Assembly: GCA_003519485.1 (NCBI GenBank)
Contig: DOWQ01000536.1
Span: forward strand, 1-6,785
Source of the DNA: Streptomyces sp.
Lineage (GTDB): Bacteria; Actinomycetota; Actinomycetes; Streptomycetales; Streptomycetaceae
Direction: 5' to 3'
Length of the DNA: 6,785 nucleotides
The position numbers and the translations under genes were made by a program. This document shows positions 3,947 through 6,785 of this stretch, one piece after another. The notes below the pieces were generated by a model. The model ran no database searches. It saw only the letters and a program-made list of their open reading frames with translations, and had not been told where the DNA came from. Each line of letters begins with the position of its first letter. The first letter of the stretch is position 1.

Positions 3947-5944
3947 GTGACGAACATCAGCCCGGCCCCCGCCGAAGAGGCCGCCGGCAGTCCGCCGGGG
4001 CCCGGGGCCGCACCCGTTACCGCCGTCCCCGGCAGCAGGGTCAGGAGTGGCTGGCGCTCGCTGATGCCGCGCTGGTCCCCCAAGCTCGGCGTCGGCCTGG
4101 CCCTCGTCGTGCTCATCTCGCTCTTCGGCGCCCTGGGCCCGCTGTTCGTGGGCGACCCGGACACGGTCCGCAACATCGGCATGACGGCGCCGGGCGGCGA
4201 GTTCCTGCTCGGCACCACCCAGACCGGGCAGGACGTCTTCTCCCAACTCGTGCACGCCACCCGCGGATCGCTGCAGATCGGCCTGCTCGTGGGGATCATG
4301 GCCACCCTGCTGTCGGCGGTCTTCGGCATCGTCGGCGGCTACGTCGGCGGCGCGGTGGACGAGGTCTTCTCGCTGTTCTCCAACGTCATGCTGGTCATCC
4401 CCGGCCTGCCGCTGGTGATTGTCATCGCGGGCTTCGTGCCGGCCGCGCAGCGCGGCTGGTGGACCATCGCCGTCGTGCTGGCGATCACCGGTTGGGCCGC
4501 GTCCGCCCGGGTGCTGCGCGCCCAGACCCTCTCGCTCCGCAACCGGGACTACGTCTCCGCGGCCCGGGTGGCCGGCGAGAAACCCTGGCGGGTGGTCTCC
4601 GTGGAGATCCTGCCCAACCTGCTGCCCCTGCTGGCCTCGCAGTTCGTCTTCGCCGTCATCCTGGCGATCCTCAGCGAGGCGGGCCTGTCCTTCCTCGGCC
4701 TGGGCGCGTCCAACTCCTCGACGCTCGGCACGATGCTCTTCTACGCGCAGAACGGCTTCGCGCTGCAGAAGGAGGCCTGGTGGTGGTTCGTACCGCCGGG
4801 ACTGGTCATCGCGCTGTTCGGCTGCGGCCTCTCGCTGATCAACTTCAGCATCGACGAGATCATCAACCCGAAGCTGCGGAACATCCCCCGCAAGGGCGGC
4901 CGCACCGCGCCGAAGCCGTTCGAGCGGGACCCCGCCGAGGCCGCCGCGGTCCTCGTGCCGGCTCCCCGGGACGGGAACAGGAACGCGGGCCGGAGCGAGG
5001 TGGCGAGCGGTATCCCGAGCGAGACCGAGGAGGGGGAACGGAGCGGCGCCGGCGGCCACCCGGAGCCCGTGCTCACCGTCCGCCGGCTCAATGTGGTGTA
5101 CGGCGCGGAGAAGCCGGTGCACGCCGTCAAGGACGTCTCGCTCACCCTCGGGCGCGGCGAGATCCTCGGCCTCGCCGGGGAGTCCGGCTGCGGCAAGACC
5201 ACCCTCGCGTACGCCATCAACCGGCTGCACCTGCCGCCCGCCGAGGTGACCTCCGGCTCGGTCACCTTCCACGACCGCGGCGGCGAGGACATCGACGTCC
5301 TCGGCCTGGAGCGGGAGGAGCTGCGCCGGTTCCGCTGGGCGAAGCTCTCGATGGTCTTCCAGGGGGCGATGAACGCCCTCAACCCGGTCATCTCCATCCA
5401 CGCCCAGCTCGACGACGTCCTCACCACCCACCGCCCCGACCTGCCCGCTCCCCGGCGCCGCGAGTGCTGCGCGGAGGTGCTCCGTCTCGTCGGCGTGGAC
5501 CCGCGCCGGCTCGACTCGTACCCGCACGAGCTCTCCGGCGGGATGCGGCAGCGCGTCATGATCGCCATGGCGCTGCTGCTCGACCCGCAAGTGATGATCA
5601 TGGACGAGCCGACGACCGCGCTCGACGTGGTGGTCCAGCGCGGCATCCTCCGGGAGATAGTCCGGTTCCGCGACGAGCTGGGCTTCGCCGTCGTCTTCAT
5701 CACCCACGACCTGCCGCTGCTGCTGGAGCTCAGCGACCGGATCGCCGTCATGCGCGAGGGCGAGGTCGTCGAGTACGCCACCGCGGCGGACCTCCACCAG
5801 CGGCCCCGGCACCCGTACAGCCGGCAGCTCCTCGACTCCTTCCCGAGCCTGACCGGCGCGCGCGGCTCGTTCATCCGTACGGGAGAGTCCGGCGCCCGGG
5901 CCCACGACACCGAACCGCACCCGAACGAGAGGGCTCCGCGATGA
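3947..5944 (+). CDS. Fused DppC-type permease and DppD-type ATPase
   Basis: One 665-residue polypeptide joins the second permease and the first ATPase of the importer. Residues 1-45 are a Pro/Ala-rich cytoplasmic tail. Membrane helices are at about 47-68, 109-133, 143-164, 172-190, 228-252 and 281-301, with the EAA loop at 202-223 (AARVAGEKPW to ILP) and the DppC motif SEAGLSFLGLG at 243-253. A charged, low-complexity linker spans about 312-374. The ATPase follows: Walker A GESGCGKTT at 411-419 (K417), Q-loop Q472 in VFQGAMNALNP, signature LSGGM at 529-533, Walker B MIMDEP with D553 and E554, and H587. All catalytic residues are present. It ends 41 residues after the HPY motif (622-624), lacking the cysteine-bearing tail of many OppD/DppD proteins. 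No stop or convincing internal start separates the halves. Such permease/ATPase fusions are known in actinomycetes. Confidence 0.93.
   Translation: MTNISPAPAEEAAGSPPGPGAAPVTAVPGSRVRSGWRSLMPRWSPKLGVGLALVVLISLFGALGPLFVGDPDTVRNIGMTAPGGEFLLGTTQTGQDVFSQLVHATRGSLQIGLLVGIMATLLSAVFGIVGGYVGGAVDEVFSLFSNVMLVIPGLPLVIVIAGFVPAAQRGWWTIAVVLAITGWAASARVLRAQTLSLRNRDYVSAARVAGEKPWRVVSVEILPNLLPLLASQFVFAVILAILSEAGLSFLGLGASNSSTLGTMLFYAQNGFALQKEAWWWFVPPGLVIALFGCGLSLINFSIDEIINPKLRNIPRKGGRTAPKPFERDPAEAAAVLVPAPRDGNRNAGRSEVASGIPSETEEGERSGAGGHPEPVLTVRRLNVVYGAEKPVHAVKDVSLTLGRGEILGLAGESGCGKTTLAYAINRLHLPPAEVTSGSVTFHDRGGEDIDVLGLEREELRRFRWAKLSMVFQGAMNALNPVISIHAQLDDVLTTHRPDLPAPRRRECCAEVLRLVGVDPRRLDSYPHELSGGMRQRVMIAMALLLDPQVMIMDEPTTALDVVVQRGILREIVRFRDELGFAVVFITHDLPLLLELSDRIAVMREGEVVEYATAADLHQRPRHPYSRQLLDSFPSLTGARGSFIRTGESGARAHDTEPHPNERAPR
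5927..5933 (+). promoter_or_regulatory. Ribosome binding site of the second ATPase gene
   Basis: GAGAGGG lies seven bases before ATG 5941, inside the end of the fusion gene, so the second ATPase can be initiated independently as well as by coupling. Confidence 0.7.
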
Positions 5945-6785
5945 CCACGCTCGAGGTCCGCGACCTGGTCAAGGACTTCTCCATCCGCTCCGGCCTCCGG
6001 CACTCCCGGCTGCGGGCGGTGGACCAGGTGTCCTTCACCCTGGTGCCCGGCCGCACGGTCGCGCTCGTGGGCGAGTCCGGCTCGGGCAAGTCCACGGTCG
6101 CCCGGATGATCGCCCGGCTGGAGAAGCCCACCGGAGGGACGATCACCGCGACGGGGCCGGACGGCGCCCGGGTGGACCACCGCCGCTACCGCGACCATGT
6201 GCAGATGGTTTTCCAGGACCCGTTCGCCTCGCTCAACCCCTTCCACACGATCGAGCACCACCTGATCCGCCCGCTCAAGCTGCACGGGCGTGCCGAGGGC
6301 AAGGACGAGCTGCGCGGCCAGGTCGAACGCCTGTTGGAGCGGGTGAATCTGTACCCGGCGGCCGACGTCGCACAGCGCCGCCCGCACGAGCTGTCCGGCG
6401 GCCAGCGCCAGCGCGTCGCCATCGCCCGAGCCCTGGCCCCCGGCGCGCAGGTCGTCATCGCGGACGAGCCGGTCTCCATGCTGGACGTCTCCATCCGGCT
6501 CGGGGTGCTCAACCTGATCGCCCGGCTCCAGCGCGAGGACGACCTCGCCGTCCTCTACATCACCCACGACCTCGCCACCGCCCGGCACTTCTGCGACGAC
6601 ATCCTCGTGATGTACCGGGGCCGCGTGGTGGAGCGCGGCGCCGCGGACGACGTCATCCTGAACCCGCAGCACCCCTACACCCGGCTGCTCGCCTCCGCGG
6701 CCCCCGACCCGGACTCGGCCGGCGGGCGCGATAGCCTGCTCGCCGCCGCCGCACCGGTCGAGCCCGCCGGCTCCGGCCCGGCCCT
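5941..6785 (+). CDS. DppF/OppF-type ABC transporter ATPase (C-terminus cut by window edge)
   Basis: Second ATP-hydrolysing subunit of the importer; 281 residues are visible with no stop before the edge. Motifs in order: Walker A GESGSGKST at 44-52 (K50), Q-loop Q92 in MVFQDPFASLNP, signature LSGGQRQR at 151-158, Walker B VVIADEP with D175 and E176, D-loop D182, and H209 in ITHDL. NPQHPYTRLL near 6661-6690 marks the start of the oligopeptide-transporter C-terminal region. The FQDPFASLNP and SGGQRQR forms are those of the F-type partner, while the fused ATPase has FQGAMNALNP and SGGMRQR, the D-type, so the two are expected to form a heterodimer. The start overlaps the fusion gene's stop as ATGA, implying translational coupling. 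The last visible residues are Ala/Gly/Pro-rich, suggesting the end is near. Confidence 0.94.
   Translation, partial: MTTLEVRDLVKDFSIRSGLRHSRLRAVDQVSFTLVPGRTVALVGESGSGKSTVARMIARLEKPTGGTITATGPDGARVDHRRYRDHVQMVFQDPFASLNPFHTIEHHLIRPLKLHGRAEGKDELRGQVERLLERVNLYPAADVAQRRPHELSGGQRQRVAIARALAPGAQVVIADEPVSMLDVSIRLGVLNLIARLQREDDLAVLYITHDLATARHFCDDILVMYRGRVVERGAADDVILNPQHPYTRLLASAAPDPDSAGGRDSLLAAAAPVEPAGSGPA

Noticed and set aside
1094..6672. Long open frames on the minus strand opposite the transporter genes (1094-2839, 3815-5920, 4741-6672)
   Set aside because: They are Arg/Gly/Asp/Val-rich translations typical of the antisense of GC-rich genes, show no family motifs, and overlap well-supported plus-strand genes.
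1..6785. tRNA or rRNA genes, CRISPR arrays, insertion sequences, attachment sites
   Set aside because: No cloverleaf, repeat-spacer pattern, transposase motif or terminal inverted repeats were seen; the window reads as an ordinary regulator and operon.

Overview
The window is about 70% G+C with very strong G/C third-position bias. It has GTG starts, AGGAG-type ribosome sites and a lipoprotein signal typical of high-GC actinomycetes, so a Streptomyces-like organism is the best guess. No in-frame TTA (bldA-type) codon was noticed in the genes read.

Layout: (1) On the minus strand, running off the left edge, is the N-terminal 283 residues of a ROK-family transcriptional repressor (start GTG at 849). 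(2) A divergent control region (850-1189) holds candidate promoters for both directions. It also holds a motif repeated at both promoters (CCGTCTTA..AA..TCT..ACGG) and a tandem pair of 11-bp GTCAC repeats. (3) On the plus strand is a one-direction transporter operon: a family 5 substrate-binding lipoprotein (1190-2875), a DppB/OppB-type permease (2940-3929), a DppC/OppC-type permease fused in one polypeptide to a DppD/OppD-type ATPase (3947-5944), and a second DppF/OppF-type ATPase (5941 to beyond the right edge).

Together these encode a complete five-domain-type ABC importer of the oligopeptide/dipeptide/nickel superfamily, with two of the usual five proteins fused. The lipoprotein would capture the ligand outside the membrane, the two permease domains form the channel, and the two ATPase domains power uptake. 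Because the divergent regulator belongs to the sugar-responsive ROK family, and several Opp-like systems are known to import oligosaccharides, a glycan oligosaccharide is at least as likely a substrate as a peptide; this is inference. Expression appears to be organised by a divergent operator, by a stem-loop after the lipoprotein gene, and by translational coupling: an ATGA overlap at 5941, and a tiny 5-7 codon leader ORF that overlaps the first permease start by ATGA at 2940.

Nothing in the window looks like a wholly new system. The most informative points are the paired operator-like motif, the mini-cistron before the first permease, the permease-ATPase fusion, and the phased GTCAC repeats.
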